A stretch of DNA of 64,000 bases, taken from the NCBI GenBank assembly GCA_963790775.1, contig CAWBPR010000011.1, positions 248,001 to 312,000 of the forward strand, in the 5' to 3' direction. How positions within the stretch are numbered: position 1 is the first letter of the stretch; every line of letters starts with the position of its first letter. A program made the position numbers and the translations under genes. Below are positions 1-10,353 of this stretch, in pieces. This DNA is from JASJBU01 sp963790775 (GTDB lineage Bacteria; Pseudomonadota; Gammaproteobacteria; Chromatiales; Chromatiaceae). Under the pieces are notes generated by a model. The model searched no databases, had not been told where the DNA came from, and saw only the letters and a program-made list of their open reading frames with translations.

Positions 1-284
1 TACCCATTGTATTAAGGTCTTGCTGTGGCTTTTTGGATTTATCGGTTTTTCGTTACATTACATACAGCATCTTGCCGGCAATTATTCCCACAGCGGCTAT
101 GTGGTGGTCGGTCTATTTATTTAGACGCTATCAAGATCTGAATAGTTATACTGCAATTATTGTTGCTGTGCTTATTGGTGCTATCGCTTACAGCGCGTTT
201 TATTATGCAATTAGTATGAACACAAACGAGCGGCGATGGATTAAATCAAGGTTCAGCAAAATTTTACTTGGTATGGGTAGGTAG
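1..284 (+). CDS. C-terminal end of a membrane protein, probably a polysaccharide flippase (partial)
   Basis: The reading frame is open from the left edge of the window (frame starting at base 3) to a TAG at 282-284, so only about 93 C-terminal residues are visible. They form two hydrophobic helices (around ILPAIIPTAAMWWSVYLF and TAIIVAVLIGAIAYSAFYYA) and a basic tail with NERRWIKSRF. Oligosaccharide flippases of the Wzx/MATE type usually end this way. The downstream neighbours (amidotransferase, acetyltransferases) fit a surface-polysaccharide cluster. A TTG at 33 could be mistaken for a start, but the frame continues upstream of it. The flippase assignment is inference; an O-antigen polymerase-type protein is also possible. 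Confidence 0.55.
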   Translation, partial: PIVLRSCCGFLDLSVFRYITYSILPAIIPTAAMWWSVYLFRRYQDLNSYTAIIVAVLIGAIAYSAFYYAISMNTNERRWIKSRFSKILLGMGR

Positions 285-291
285 TAATTGT

Positions 292-2248
292 ATGTGTGGT
301 TTTGCTGGGTTATTTTCTAACAGATTAAGTTTCAATCATGACTATCAAGAGATTCTTGCTAGAGTTGGGCAAAGTATTCAACACCGCGGACCAGATGATT
401 CTGGAGTCTGGTTAGATACTAAGGCAAGAATAGGCCTGGTTCATAGGAGACTTTCAATTCAGGATTTGTCTCCAATGGGAGCGCAACCCATGGTTTCGTC
501 ATCAGGGCGTTATGTTATCGTTTTTAATGGAGAAATATATAATTTCAAATCTTTGAGAGCGGACCTTGAGAAGAACGGCTCAGTATTTAGGGGGCATTCC
601 GATACAGAGACGATGTTGGCGGCTTTTGAGGTGTACGGTATTGATAAGTCTCTGCAGCTATTTTCAGGAATGTTCGCCATTGTTGTTTACGATCGGGAAA
701 CTAACCAGTTGACACTTGTCCGTGACCGAATGGGCGAAAAACCTTTGTATTATGGTTGGGTTAATGGATATTTCATTTTTGCATCTGAGCTTAAAGCGTT
801 GCGTGTATTCCCATTCTGGGAAGGTGAAATCAACCGTGAGGCACTCACTTTACTTCTTCGGCATAATTATATACCCGCGCCACATTCCATATACAAAGGA
901 ATTTATAAACTACTCCCAGCAACCAGTATTTGTATTAATTTGAATAGCATTCAAGTAGGAGAGCTGTCGGAGCCGATAAATTACTGGTCATTATCGAAAT
1001 GTTTTGAACAGATAGACAACTCATCAATAAAACCTGAGATGGCAGCCAGCAAGCTTGATGAACTTCTTCGTGAAGTTATTAGTGAGCAAATGATCTCTGA
1101 CGTACCTTTAGGTGCGTTTTTATCTGGAGGTGTAGATTCTTCAGCTATTGTTGCGATTATGCAGCAAGTATCGTCCAGACCCGTAAAAACATTTTCAATA
1201 GGATTTGATGAGAAAAAATATAACGAAGCGGAGTACGCAAAAGCAGTAGCAGCTCATCTGGGTACGGAACATACAGAACTTTATGTTACTGCAAGAGATG
1301 GCCTCGATGTCATACCTAAACTTCCAACAATGTACGATGAGCCATTTGCTGATTCTTCTCAGATACCTACTTTTCTGGTAGCGGAAATGACGAAACGTAA
1401 TGTAACGGTTGCATTATCAGGAGACGGTGGTGATGAACTGTTTTGTGGGTACAGCCGTTACTTTAGAACAAGAGCAGCATGGTTACGATACCATTCTGAA
1501 AAAACAGGACTGGCAAACAAATCGCTGGAAAAGGCTGCTCTGTATGCTCCTAACGTTTTATCTAAACTCATTAAAAATGTTGCGCCATCTCAACGTCATC
1601 TTTCAATTGATGAGATTGCAGAAAAAGTCAAAAGAAGACAATTACTTTCTTCTATAAGTGACATCAATGAATTTTACCGGCAGACGATATCTTACTGGTT
1701 TCAACCTGAACAACTTGTGCGAGGTGCAACAGAGCCCTTATATTCAATGCGAGAACGTCCACCGGAAAGTGTCGGTAAAAACATGTACAGGACAAATGAT
1801 GTGGCAGGATCTGCGCTGTTACCTGCCGGATGATATCCTGGTGAAAGTTGACAGGGCATCGATGGCCTGTAGCCTGGAAACCAGGATACCATTACTTGAT
1901 AGGAGAATTGTAGAGTTTGCACTAAGCCTACCAATTAATATGAATGTATCCGGCAAACAAGGCAAACAGGTGCTGAGGAATGTCTTGCATAGGTATGTTC
2001 CAAGAAAGCTCATTGATAGAGAAAAAGCTGGCTTTGCAGTACCAGTAGGGAAGTGGTTGCGTGGTGAATTAAAGGAATGGGCTGAGCAGTTGCTTGATCC
2101 GTCAAAGCTATCTACAGATGGTATCTGGAATGCAAATGAGATACGCAGGAAATGGGATGATCATGTTGCCGGTAGAGGTGATCACGAATTTAGCTTGTGG
2201 AGTGTTCTTATGTTTCAGGCATGGTACGAAGACCAGGATTATTCCTGA
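292..2248 (+). CDS. asnB: Glutamine-hydrolysing asparagine synthase family amidotransferase, frameshifted
   Basis: The start is ATG 292, seven bases after the previous stop, because it places the glutaminase nucleophile at Cys2 (MCGFAGLF), as the mature class II amidotransferase fold requires. Upstream in-frame codons are ignored. The N-terminal glutaminase domain shows HRGPDDSG, RRLSIQDLSPMGAQP and FNGEIYNF. The synthetase domain has the PP-loop motif FLSGGVDSSA and later SGDGGDELFCGY. The frame breaks near 1794-1796 (an AAA run). Removing one A joins it to the next frame, which continues the conserved YLPDDILVKVDRASMA and SLETRIPLLD segments to a TGA at 2248. In polysaccharide clusters these enzymes amidate sugar carboxylates or serve exopolysaccharide assembly, and that role is likely here. 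The break may be a sequencing error. Confidence 0.88.
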
Positions 2249-2403
2249 AAACTATGTATTACCCCTGATTGAACCAAAGTTATCGATAAGTACATATACT
2301 GTGATCAGCCTGTAGACAGACCATGTTGAGGTAAGTCTATTCCTGTGGTGGACAGAAAAAGTATATTTAGATGCGTCAGCGGAATTTATGAGCAAGGTCA
2401 TTT

Positions 2404-4578
2404 ATGTCAGATTCACCGAAAGCCCAGGTAGTTAGCTATTCCGCTGATTGTAAGCCGGGAGTTCTGCAACTTATGTCAGGTGTTCCGTATAAGGAGTTAA
2501 TCTGGGATTGGCAGTTTGAAGATAATCCATATGGATTTCCATTTGAGCCCATCGTAGTAAAACATGGTGATAAGGTTGTAGGTTTTAACGGCGCTATGAA
2601 AGTTAAAACTATCTACCATGGTGCATTTATGGATGCTATATGGAGTTGTGATTTTTATGTACATTCTGATTATCGAGGAAAAGGTCTAGGAAAAATAGTC
2701 AAAGATAAACAATTCAAGTCAATGCGCGTCATTATGGCGTTAGGTCTTAGTGAGGTAGCAGCTTATGTATGGAAAAAGAAACACTGTAGTCCTAATGAAG
2801 ATATATGTGCGTTGAGGAAATACGGAAATGTCAATTCAGCAAAGAAATTGGTATGGGCCATAGTTCAATCTTTTGAATACATCAAAGGTTTACGTGCGCG
2901 CGCTTTTGACAATAGTTATCAATATACAATAGATGACACTTTAGCCAACAAGGATGACGTTAACGAGCTATGGGATAGGGTAAGTACTGGCTACCAAAAA
3001 ATTGTTGTACGTAATTATGATTACTTGCATTGGAGATACGAAAAACATCCATTGGCAAGTTATGCATTCATACACGTTTTTCGTGGTGGTGAATTGATGG
3101 CTATTGGCGTGTTTAGGAAGTATGAACATAATGCCAAATTTGTCGATATGATTGCGCATTCTGCAGATGCTGATGCTAGGTCCGTTCTTGTGTCTGCTTG
3201 GTTGAAGATGCATTCCAAAAGCAATGTATATGATTGTGCTACAACTGATGAGCTTCTTCAAAAAAGCTTGCTGGCACATGGTTTTTACAAGATGCGCGAG
3301 AGACCTTGGTATTTTGTTCACTCATCAATAGAAAATGATGTTTCTCCTGAGGGTGACTGGTTCATTATGCCGGGTGATTCAGATGGAGAATTTCTAGATG
3401 CAGCTGCTGCAGGGTTCGAGTCAGGCAACCGTAAGCAGGCAATAGTCGTTGTAGAATTGGATGACTCTGTATCCTTTAAGCAAATGAGCCAGGAATGGAC
3501 AGAACTTCTTCAGCATTCGGAAGCGAATCAACTTTTTTTAAGCTGGGAGTGGCAATATACCTGGTGGGAGACATGGGCAAAAGAATTGGGTTTGAAACTC
3601 CTGCTTCTAAAAGCATATCGTGGAGACAAACTCATTGGTATAGCGCCCCTTTATATCGATCATTTGAGATTGCGAAGTGGCATTAGAGTAAACCGACTTC
3701 AGTTCATCGGGAATGCTTGGCACAGAAAAGGCACTGTCAGAACAGAATATCTGGAATTCATATCTGCCAAAAATCAATCGAAGGATGTTTGTTCAGCATT
3801 TATCGAATACATTGCTGGTAAGAAGTATTGGGATGAATTTGTCATTTGTGATCTCAATCAAAATTCAGATACCTATACCCTAATAAATAAATATCAAGGT
3901 AAATTCAAGTGGTATGTGGATATTGCGGATAAGGATCAAGGGATGAAAGTAGGGGTGATTGGGGGGTTTAAAAACTACGTACGTGGATTGGGGCGTAATA
4001 CACGGTTGAAATTATTCAATCGCAGAGATTACCTGAATAGCCTGGGGAATGTGGAATATGTAACTGCTTCAAGCGATGAAATTCCTCAGTTTTTATCAAT
4101 TCTGAACTCATTTCACCAAACGCGCTGGGGTAAAGATTGCTTTGCTGGTCTCAGTCTTGATTTTCATAAAGCATTGCTCTGTCGTCTGAATGGAGAACAG
4201 CACTATCGCCTTAACTGTATAAAATATAATGGAGAACCGATTTCCATCTCATATAACCTGAAAGCTGGGAATACGACATACAATATTCAGTCAGGATTTA
4301 ATCAGACTTTTGATAAAAAGCTGTCACTCGGCACTCTTCATATGGGTTACGCAATCGAAGATGCATTCAATGACAAGTCTGTTGTTAACTTCGATATGCT
4401 GGCTGGTGGTGGCAAGTCGGAATATTACAAAAGTAAATATAGAGGGCAGATAGTCGACTTTGTTACATTGCGCGTGACTACAAGCCGAATCTTGAAATTG
4501 TGGTACATAATTAATCATGTGGCGCCAGAGAAACTGAAACATATCGCCTCTAAAATACTCTTCTATTTCAAACTATAG
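2404..4578 (+). CDS. Two-domain GNAT–BcsL/CelD-type acetyltransferase fusion
   Basis: This 724-residue protein starts at ATG 2404. The first ~330 residues look like a GNAT N-acetyltransferase: the acetyl-CoA loop is seen in HSDYRGKGLGKIV near residue 95. Residues ~370-700 resemble the BcsL/CelD (FemAB-like) acyltransferase family, with FLSWEWQYTWWETWAK, LIGIAPLYID, and near the end SLGTLHMGYAIEDA followed by a DMLAGGGKSEYYKSKY segment typical of that fold. No membrane helix is evident, so it probably works in the cytoplasm on an activated sugar or lipid-linked precursor. The position behind the amidotransferase suggests decoration of a surface polysaccharide. The fusion of two acyltransferase folds is unusual. 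Substrate unknown. Confidence 0.7.
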   Translation: MSDSPKAQVVSYSADCKPGVLQLMSGVPYKELIWDWQFEDNPYGFPFEPIVVKHGDKVVGFNGAMKVKTIYHGAFMDAIWSCDFYVHSDYRGKGLGKIVKDKQFKSMRVIMALGLSEVAAYVWKKKHCSPNEDICALRKYGNVNSAKKLVWAIVQSFEYIKGLRARAFDNSYQYTIDDTLANKDDVNELWDRVSTGYQKIVVRNYDYLHWRYEKHPLASYAFIHVFRGGELMAIGVFRKYEHNAKFVDMIAHSADADARSVLVSAWLKMHSKSNVYDCATTDELLQKSLLAHGFYKMRERPWYFVHSSIENDVSPEGDWFIMPGDSDGEFLDAAAAGFESGNRKQAIVVVELDDSVSFKQMSQEWTELLQHSEANQLFLSWEWQYTWWETWAKELGLKLLLLKAYRGDKLIGIAPLYIDHLRLRSGIRVNRLQFIGNAWHRKGTVRTEYLEFISAKNQSKDVCSAFIEYIAGKKYWDEFVICDLNQNSDTYTLINKYQGKFKWYVDIADKDQGMKVGVIGGFKNYVRGLGRNTRLKLFNRRDYLNSLGNVEYVTASSDEIPQFLSILNSFHQTRWGKDCFAGLSLDFHKALLCRLNGEQHYRLNCIKYNGEPISISYNLKAGNTTYNIQSGFNQTFDKKLSLGTLHMGYAIEDAFNDKSVVNFDMLAGGGKSEYYKSKYRGQIVDFVTLRVTTSRILKLWYIINHVAPEKLKHIASKILFYFKL

Positions 4579-4672
4579 GCGCTGAGGTTTCCTCGCCCAC
4601 TATGCCGTGTACATAAGTGAGTGATGTTAAGGCCTTCCCCGTGAATGCATCACTTCGCAGTAGTACGGCAGC

Positions 4673-6550
4673 TCAGCCAGCCGGATCTACCGCATCTCTT
4701 CCAACCAGGTCGATGCCGTAACTCTCTGCATCACGGGTGACAGCAATAGAGACCCGGTTTCGCCCCTCGCGTTTCGACTTGAATAATAGGCTGTCCGCCA
4801 GTCTGATAAGCTTTTCAGAGGATATGGCAATCTTCTGGTCCGGCAGATAGACCGCTACACCCAGGCTGCAGGTACAATTGGAGTCAGGCGCTCCATTCAG
4901 GGAGATGGCGGCGATCTGCCGCCGGATTCGTTCTGCCCATTCCATCGCCTGCTGGCGACTGACATGGCTCAGGACCATAAGGAACTCCTCACCACCATAT
5001 CGCCCGCAGTGATCTGATTTCCTCATGCTCTGTTCCAGCAGGTTGGCAACTTTGACCAGAATAGCGTCGCCAGCCTGGTGACCGTAACGGTCGTTAAGTT
5101 GTTTGAAATAATCAAGATCCAGCATCACTGCCGCGATTGGATTGCCATAGCGTTTTGCTGCTTCAAGCTCTGCATCCATACGTTCCAGAATAGCGCGATG
5201 GTTCAGTACGCCGGTCAGGCTGTCACGCATGGCCTGCTCTTTGAGGAGCCGGTTACTATCGACCAGTGCATGTGTCCTGATCTCGACTAATTGCTCCAGT
5301 TCACTATTCATTCGATGCATGTAGTGAGCCGCTCTAGCCTGTGCTTCTTCTTTGGCATGCAGCAGCACGCGCATGCGGTGCGCCAGAGCCATAGAAAGAA
5401 TCAGAACCTCGAACACCGAGCCGATCTGTATGGCGTTGATGGTGAAGAAATGATACGGGATATGGCCCAGATAGGTCATGGTTGTAATAAGCGTTCCGAT
5501 GAGGAAAAAAGTATACGCAAACAAGAAGAGACGGGCTGGCTTCAGGCCGCGCAGACTGGCGGCAATTGCCGCCAGTGCCACACTCGGCATCATAATAATG
5601 CTCATCCCGATAGCCATGCGTATACCCATTGAGTAGTCGACGGCTGTGCCGATAACGACTACCGGTAGGGCTAACAGAATCAGAGCCTGAAATAAGCGTT
5701 TGATCCAGCCATCACTATCCCAAACACCGAAAAATTTCCCGATGAATAACAGGCCAAACAACATTGGGGCAATGATCAGCGGCACCGTCGAGTGCGTTGC
5801 CCACCAGGTCTGATTGGGCCAGAGGTACTGAAAGGCGAAGCCGTTCAACACCATTTGTAAAATCAAATAGCTACCCAGATAGAGACTGTAATTGAGAAAC
5901 AGTGATGAGCGCAGGTAAATGAATACCGCCAGCGCCGCCAGCGCAAGTACAAATAGCAGTGCATAATAGGCACCGAACCATAAGTGGCTGTATCCCAAAT
6001 ACTCTGAGAAGGCGATTGGTGACCAGATGCGAAGATCCACTGGCATACTGCCTTCTGTTTCAAGTCTGAGATATAGGGTGTTGCTGTCGAGTCTTGCCGG
6101 TTCCAGGATAAACACCGGATTGCGAAATTGGAGTTCCCGCTGGCTGAATGGAACCCTGTCACCCGAAGTGCGTGAGTGGTATTCATCGCCATGCAGTTCA
6201 AACAGCGTGATCAGGTCTATCAGAGGATAGTCAAATTCCAGCAGCAGATGGCTTTGTGTGGCCTCAATCCCATCCAGGGTAAGACGAACCCAGATGATTT
6301 TGTTCGTGAAACCTTGGTGTAATTGCTCCTTCGAGGCCCGAGTAAATTCGGATGCGTGGGGTAGCGCAGTGACCTGCTCAATGCTCAGCTGGCGGCTATC
6401 GTCAAGCAGGATTTCCAGGGAAGGGTTAATGAAACCGGCCGAAACAGGGGAATTAAAATCGTACTCTGAGCTTGCACTGGCTTCCAGGTTGATAAAACCC
6501 AGGGTGATTACAAGTAAAATTAGCTGTAATACCCCACATTCCTTGTCCAT
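4673..6550 (-). CDS. 7TMR-DISM sensor diguanylate cyclase
   Basis: ATG 6550 is preferred over a TTG at 6568 because it gives a clean signal peptide. After it comes a ~160-residue periplasmic domain of the 7TMR-DISMED2 type (ending near RLETEGSMPVDLRIW), then about seven hydrophobic helices typical of 7TMR-DISM, a short coiled coil and a C-terminal GGDEF domain. The active-site motif reads CGRYGGEEF with the upstream DSLTGVLNHR and DLDYFKQLNDRYGHQ segments, so it should be an active cyclase making c-di-GMP from two GTP. No RxxD inhibitory site is apparent five residues before GGEEF. The periplasmic domain usually binds carbohydrates or related ligands. It is convergent with the polysaccharide cluster. 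Confidence 0.88.
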   Translation of the reverse strand: MDKECGVLQLILLVITLGFINLEASASSEYDFNSPVSAGFINPSLEILLDDSRQLSIEQVTALPHASEFTRASKEQLHQGFTNKIIWVRLTLDGIEATQSHLLLEFDYPLIDLITLFELHGDEYHSRTSGDRVPFSQRELQFRNPVFILEPARLDSNTLYLRLETEGSMPVDLRIWSPIAFSEYLGYSHLWFGAYYALLFVLALAALAVFIYLRSSLFLNYSLYLGSYLILQMVLNGFAFQYLWPNQTWWATHSTVPLIIAPMLFGLLFIGKFFGVWDSDGWIKRLFQALILLALPVVVIGTAVDYSMGIRMAIGMSIIMMPSVALAAIAASLRGLKPARLFLFAYTFFLIGTLITTMTYLGHIPYHFFTINAIQIGSVFEVLILSMALAHRMRVLLHAKEEAQARAAHYMHRMNSELEQLVEIRTHALVDSNRLLKEQAMRDSLTGVLNHRAILERMDAELEAAKRYGNPIAAVMLDLDYFKQLNDRYGHQAGDAILVKVANLLEQSMRKSDHCGRYGGEEFLMVLSHVSRQQAMEWAERIRRQIAAISLNGAPDSNCTCSLGVAVYLPDQKIAISSEKLIRLADSLLFKSKREGRNRVSIAVTRDAESYGIDLVGRDAVDPAG

Positions 6551-6788
6551 CAGGCAGCTTCCAGTCAACTTAAGATATCTTAGTGAATACCTTATACTTT
6601 GTTTCTTCAGGCCTCAAATAAGAAATTTCCGATTCTCCGATCATTACACAGAAGCAGCATTTCGACTCAGTGAGTGGTGGATTTTGCCGTTCCGTTCTGG
6701 TCAAATTGGTGTCCCTATTTCGTAGCCCGCTTCAGATGACGGCTATCTGCAGGTTATCCCAACCCTTTGTGTGACTATTAGTGGCGTC

Positions 6789-7562
6789 ATGATGACAACT
6801 GAATCCTCACAACCCGAAGATTATTCAGGCCTAGTCGAAGCCCAGGACAAAGGTCGCAATTATCTGTTTTATATTGTAATAATTGCTTTTGTGCTGGTCC
6901 TGGTCTGGTTTTTTACTGCCTACTCACCAGAACAGGAGATCGAACTGGAAGCTCCCCTGAGTCAGGAACAGATAGATCCTGTAATCCGGGCCCAGATCGA
7001 GGCGTCAAAGCAATCTGTGACTGCGGGTATTTCTGAAACACAGCGCCAGGCGGAGGTGTCTGCCGCTATTTCTTCGCCTGAGCCGGCAAAACCTGCAACG
7101 ACATCACCGCTTATGGAAGCTGAAACCACTGCCTCTTCTGCAGATGCCGCCTCACTAGCCAAGGCCGGGATGAGCGCGGGTGAAACAGCGCGTTTGCTGA
7201 TTAACTTAGTTCGCCGGGGTGAAAAAGATCTCAGTATCGAGCAACTTTATGGTCAGGCGTCAGAGTTTCATCAGCAGGCGAAGAATACGGATGCCTATCT
7301 GCTCTATTTCTACAATGCGCGAAAAGGACACGGTCCTTCAGCGTTTGAACTGGCCAAGATGCATGATCCGGCATACTTTCAGGGTGTCAACGAGTTGTTG
7401 GATTCGCCTGACCCGATGCAGGCCTACAAATGGTACACCATCGCCGTTGAGAGCAATGTAGCAGGCGCTGAGCAGAAGTTGCAGGCACTGCGCAGTAGTA
7501 TCGAGGCCGCCGCAAAAGGCGGCGATCTGAGCGCCCAGCGCTTGCTGCTGAACTGGAAATAG
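6789..7562 (+). CDS. Single-pass membrane protein with Sel1/TPR-like C-terminus
   Basis: The frame opens at GTG 6771, but ATG 6789 or 6792 is more likely; no strong ribosome site decides between them. A ~20-residue N-terminal cytoplasmic stretch is followed by a transmembrane helix (YIVIIAFVLVLVWFF), an Ala/Pro/Ser-rich linker (~residues 60-120) and a helical Sel1/TPR-like region (AYKWYTIAVESNVAGAEQKL). No enzyme motif is visible. It is followed after four bases by the vWA gene and is the first gene of a four-gene operon with an ABC exporter-type pair. It could be the periplasmic scaffold of that complex. Function unknown. Confidence 0.7.
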   Translation: MMTTESSQPEDYSGLVEAQDKGRNYLFYIVIIAFVLVLVWFFTAYSPEQEIELEAPLSQEQIDPVIRAQIEASKQSVTAGISETQRQAEVSAAISSPEPAKPATTSPLMEAETTASSADAASLAKAGMSAGETARLLINLVRRGEKDLSIEQLYGQASEFHQQAKNTDAYLLYFYNARKGHGPSAFELAKMHDPAYFQGVNELLDSPDPMQAYKWYTIAVESNVAGAEQKLQALRSSIEAAAKGGDLSAQRLLLNWK

Positions 7563-7566
7563 ACCT

Positions 7567-9577
7567 ATGTCCCCGAAAAATCTGCTCCTTACCTGTTTAA
7601 TATGTCTCTTCTTGGGATGGCAGGGTCTGGCAAACGCCGCAACCCTGCGGCCCTTGTTGATGCCTGATAAGCAATCCCTCTATCAACGGGTATTGACCAA
7701 ACCCGGCGCCTTGCTGTTTGCAGATGCGCAGCAGGGAGACGGTCAGGCTACGACGCCATTCAATGCCTACTACGTCTATGCGCGAAAAGAACTCAACGGC
7801 ACCAGTTGGTTACAACTGGGTACCAACCGGCATGGCCAGATAGCAGGCTGGGCGCCGGAAGATGACTTGATTCCCTGGAATCAGGGCTTGACCGTTGCAT
7901 TCCGTGACCCGGTCGGGAATGACCGGGTGCTGCTGTTTCGTGACCAGCAGAGTCTCAAGTCTCTGGTGGAGAGCCAGGACGACAAGGCCTATTCGCAACT
8001 CTATCAGGCTGCGGTGAATAATAAACTGGATGCGGCCTCACCGGTTGTCGCAATTCAACCCGAGAGCTACGTTGACATACTGAAAGATTTTTATCTGGTG
8101 CCGATCCGCGATCACGAGGATGTCTATCTGGGCAGCGAGACAGCACGCATCCTGCAGGTTTCAAGTGTGCCCTTGCAGATAGAAAAACAATCGCCGGTGG
8201 CCGCTGAGCCGGTGCAAAAAACCGCTCCGGTAATGCCGACCAAGCGTTTCCGTTCCGGAGTTGTGTTTGTAATCGACTCCACGCTTTCCATGGACCCCTA
8301 TATCGACCGCACCCGTGAAGCGGTGCGTAAAATCTACGACACCATCACTAAAGAAGACCTCACCGGGGATGTGAGCTTTGGTCTGATCGCATTCCGTGAT
8401 AATACCGAAGTGGCGCCGGGGCTTGAATATCTGACGAGGACCTATGTGGATCTGCAGCAGGGGCAGAGCGCAGAGAGTTTTTTCAAACAGGTCGCCACCC
8501 TGAAGGCGGCAACTGCCTCCAGCCAGGGTTTTATCGAGGACAGCTATGCCGGCATCAAAGAGGCCATCGCCGGTATTAACTGGGAGGGACAGGATGCCCG
8601 CTATGTGGTGCTGATCACCGACGCCGGTCCTCGGGACGCCTTCGATCCTCTGTCGGGCACCGGTATGTCCAGCGAAGGCCTGCGGCGTCTGGCGCAGAAC
8701 AAGGGCATCGCCCTCTCGGTGCTCCATCTGCTCACCCCGGCCCTGTATGCGAATCACGAGCGGGCGGAACAGAAATACCGCGATCTCTCTTACTATCCTG
8801 GAATCGGCAGCTTCTATTTCGGCGTGAAGACAGGGGATGTGCAGCGCTTCGGACGGGTGTTGGATGCGCTGGCTCAACAGATTACCGATCAGGTGAAGGT
8901 GGCCGCGATTGCAGCCGCCGGCAAGCAGATGAGACCGGCTGCGCCTGCAACCCAGCCTGCGACAGGCGAGGAATCGGATCAGCTTGCCGAGTTTCAGGCC
9001 AAGGTGGCCAAGCTGGGTTACGCATTGCAGATGCGTTACCTGCAGCAGGGGGAGAACCAGCGGATACCCGAATGTCTTCAATGCCTGGCTGATCGATCGC
9101 GATTTCAAGGATCCGAAACGCCAGACCCTGGATGTGAGGGTGCTGCTGACCCGGGATCAGCTCAGTGAGCTGCATTCCATCATGCGCCAGGTGCTGGAAA
9201 CCGCGGAGGAGGGGTTGCTTTCACCCCGCAGCTTCCTGAATGACCTGAAAAGCCTCGCCGCCACCATCTCCCGCGATCCGGAACAGCTCGGCAGCACCAC
9301 CCGTGTGACGGGGGCCAGCGAAGGCAATCTGGCGGATATGGGCTTCATGCGTGAATACATCGAAGGCCTGCCTTACACGGGTGAGGTCATGAACCTCTCG
9401 CTGGAGAACTGGCAGGACTGGCCGGCCAAGGATCAAGTCGCTTTCATCCATCGTCTGGAGGAGAAGATCAACTACTACCAGGTGCTGCATGATCACACCG
9501 ATCTTTGGGTCACCCTGGACGGCGGTGCGATTTCCGGCGATTCCGTATTTCCCATTGCCCTGGAAATGCTCCCCTGA
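7567..9577 (+). CDS. Secreted SH3/vWA protein (PpkA-vWA-like), frameshifted
   Basis: ATG 7567 starts a signal peptide ending near GLANAA. An SH3-like region (residues ~35-110, WLQLGTNRHGQIAGWAPEDD) is followed by a von Willebrand A domain from ~residue 230: VVFVIDSTLSMDPYIDRT carries a DxTxS MIDAS metal site, and LITDAGPRD the distal Asp. The frame breaks at CCC 9067-9069; removing one C gives PNVFNAWLIDRDFK and continues to a TGA at 9577 (about 670 residues in all). The vWA region resembles that at the C-terminus of the T6SS kinase PpkA, but no kinase domain is present. The following ATPase/permease pair strengthens the comparison with the TagQRST-PpkA pathway. Family placement is from memory of motifs and needs a profile search. 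Confidence 0.75.
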
Positions 9578-9579
9578 TT

Positions 9580-10353
9580 GTGAATCCAGCGGATAACCTG
9601 GCAGTACCGGGCCATCTTGGCGACAAGGTTCTCATCTATCATCTGCGGGATGTGATCAAGACCCGGGAAGCGGAAGGTGCGGCCTTTCGCCTGCGCGTGC
9701 CCATCCTGCAGATCGCCCTGGGGGAGAAGATCGCCCTGATCGGGGAGAGTGGCTGCGGCAAGAGCACCCTGCTCGATATGCTGTCGATGACACTCAAGCC
9801 CAGTTCTATCGGTTCCTTCCGGTTTCGCCCGGAGCAGGGCGCAGACCCGGTGGATATCTCCAAGCTGTGGAACAAGAACAAGCTCAACAGGCTCGGCGAC
9901 CTGCGCCGCCAGCGCATTGGCTATGTGATGCAGACCGGTGGTCTGCTGCCCTATCTTACGGTGCGGGAGAACATGAATCTTTCCCGACGCATGCTGAATA
10001 TGCCGGATGACGACCTCATCGAAGTGCTGGCGGGGGATCTCGGGATTCGCCGCCATCTGGATAAACTGCCACATCTGCTCTCGGTGGGGGAGCGGCAAAG
10101 GGTGGCGATTGGCAGGGCGCTGGGCCATAAACCTTCCATCGTGATTGCGGACGAGCCGACTGCATCCCTCGACCCTATCGCAGCGGAGCGGATCATGTCA
10201 CTGTTCATCGAGCTGGTGGATGAGCTGAATATCACGGTGATCGTGGCCAGCCACGCCTGGCGGCACATCAACCGGCTTGGTCTGCGCCATCTTTCCCACC
10301 AAACCAAGCGGGAAAAGGACGGCACCACCACCGAAACCGTGGTGAGGGGCTGA
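9580..10353 (+). CDS. ABC transporter ATPase (MacB/LolD/TagT type)
   Basis: GTG 9580, two bases after the previous stop, is the likely start; the open frame further upstream overlaps the vWA gene and has no family similarity. The ~257-residue protein has Walker A GESGCGKST, the signature LSVGERQRVAIGRAL, Walker B IVIADEPTASLD and an H-loop VASHAW. This order and the DEPTASLD form are typical of the LolD/MacB/FtsE group that works with FtsX-like permeases. The stop overlaps the permease start by one base (TGATG), so the two are translationally coupled. The most likely role is powering mechanotransmission rather than classical import. TagT of type VI secretion regulation is the closest functional analogy, by context. 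Confidence 0.88.
   Translation: MNPADNLAVPGHLGDKVLIYHLRDVIKTREAEGAAFRLRVPILQIALGEKIALIGESGCGKSTLLDMLSMTLKPSSIGSFRFRPEQGADPVDISKLWNKNKLNRLGDLRRQRIGYVMQTGGLLPYLTVRENMNLSRRMLNMPDDDLIEVLAGDLGIRRHLDKLPHLLSVGERQRVAIGRALGHKPSIVIADEPTASLDPIAAERIMSLFIELVDELNITVIVASHAWRHINRLGLRHLSHQTKREKDGTTTETVVRG

Noticed and set aside
8161..9108. Minus-strand open frame of 315 codons opposite the vWA gene
   Set aside because: Shadow frame without family features; the plus-strand protein has clear MIDAS motifs.
9505..9579. Upstream extension of the ABC ATPase frame into the vWA gene
   Set aside because: The extension lacks family similarity and overlaps a real coding region; GTG 9580 directly after the stop fits better.
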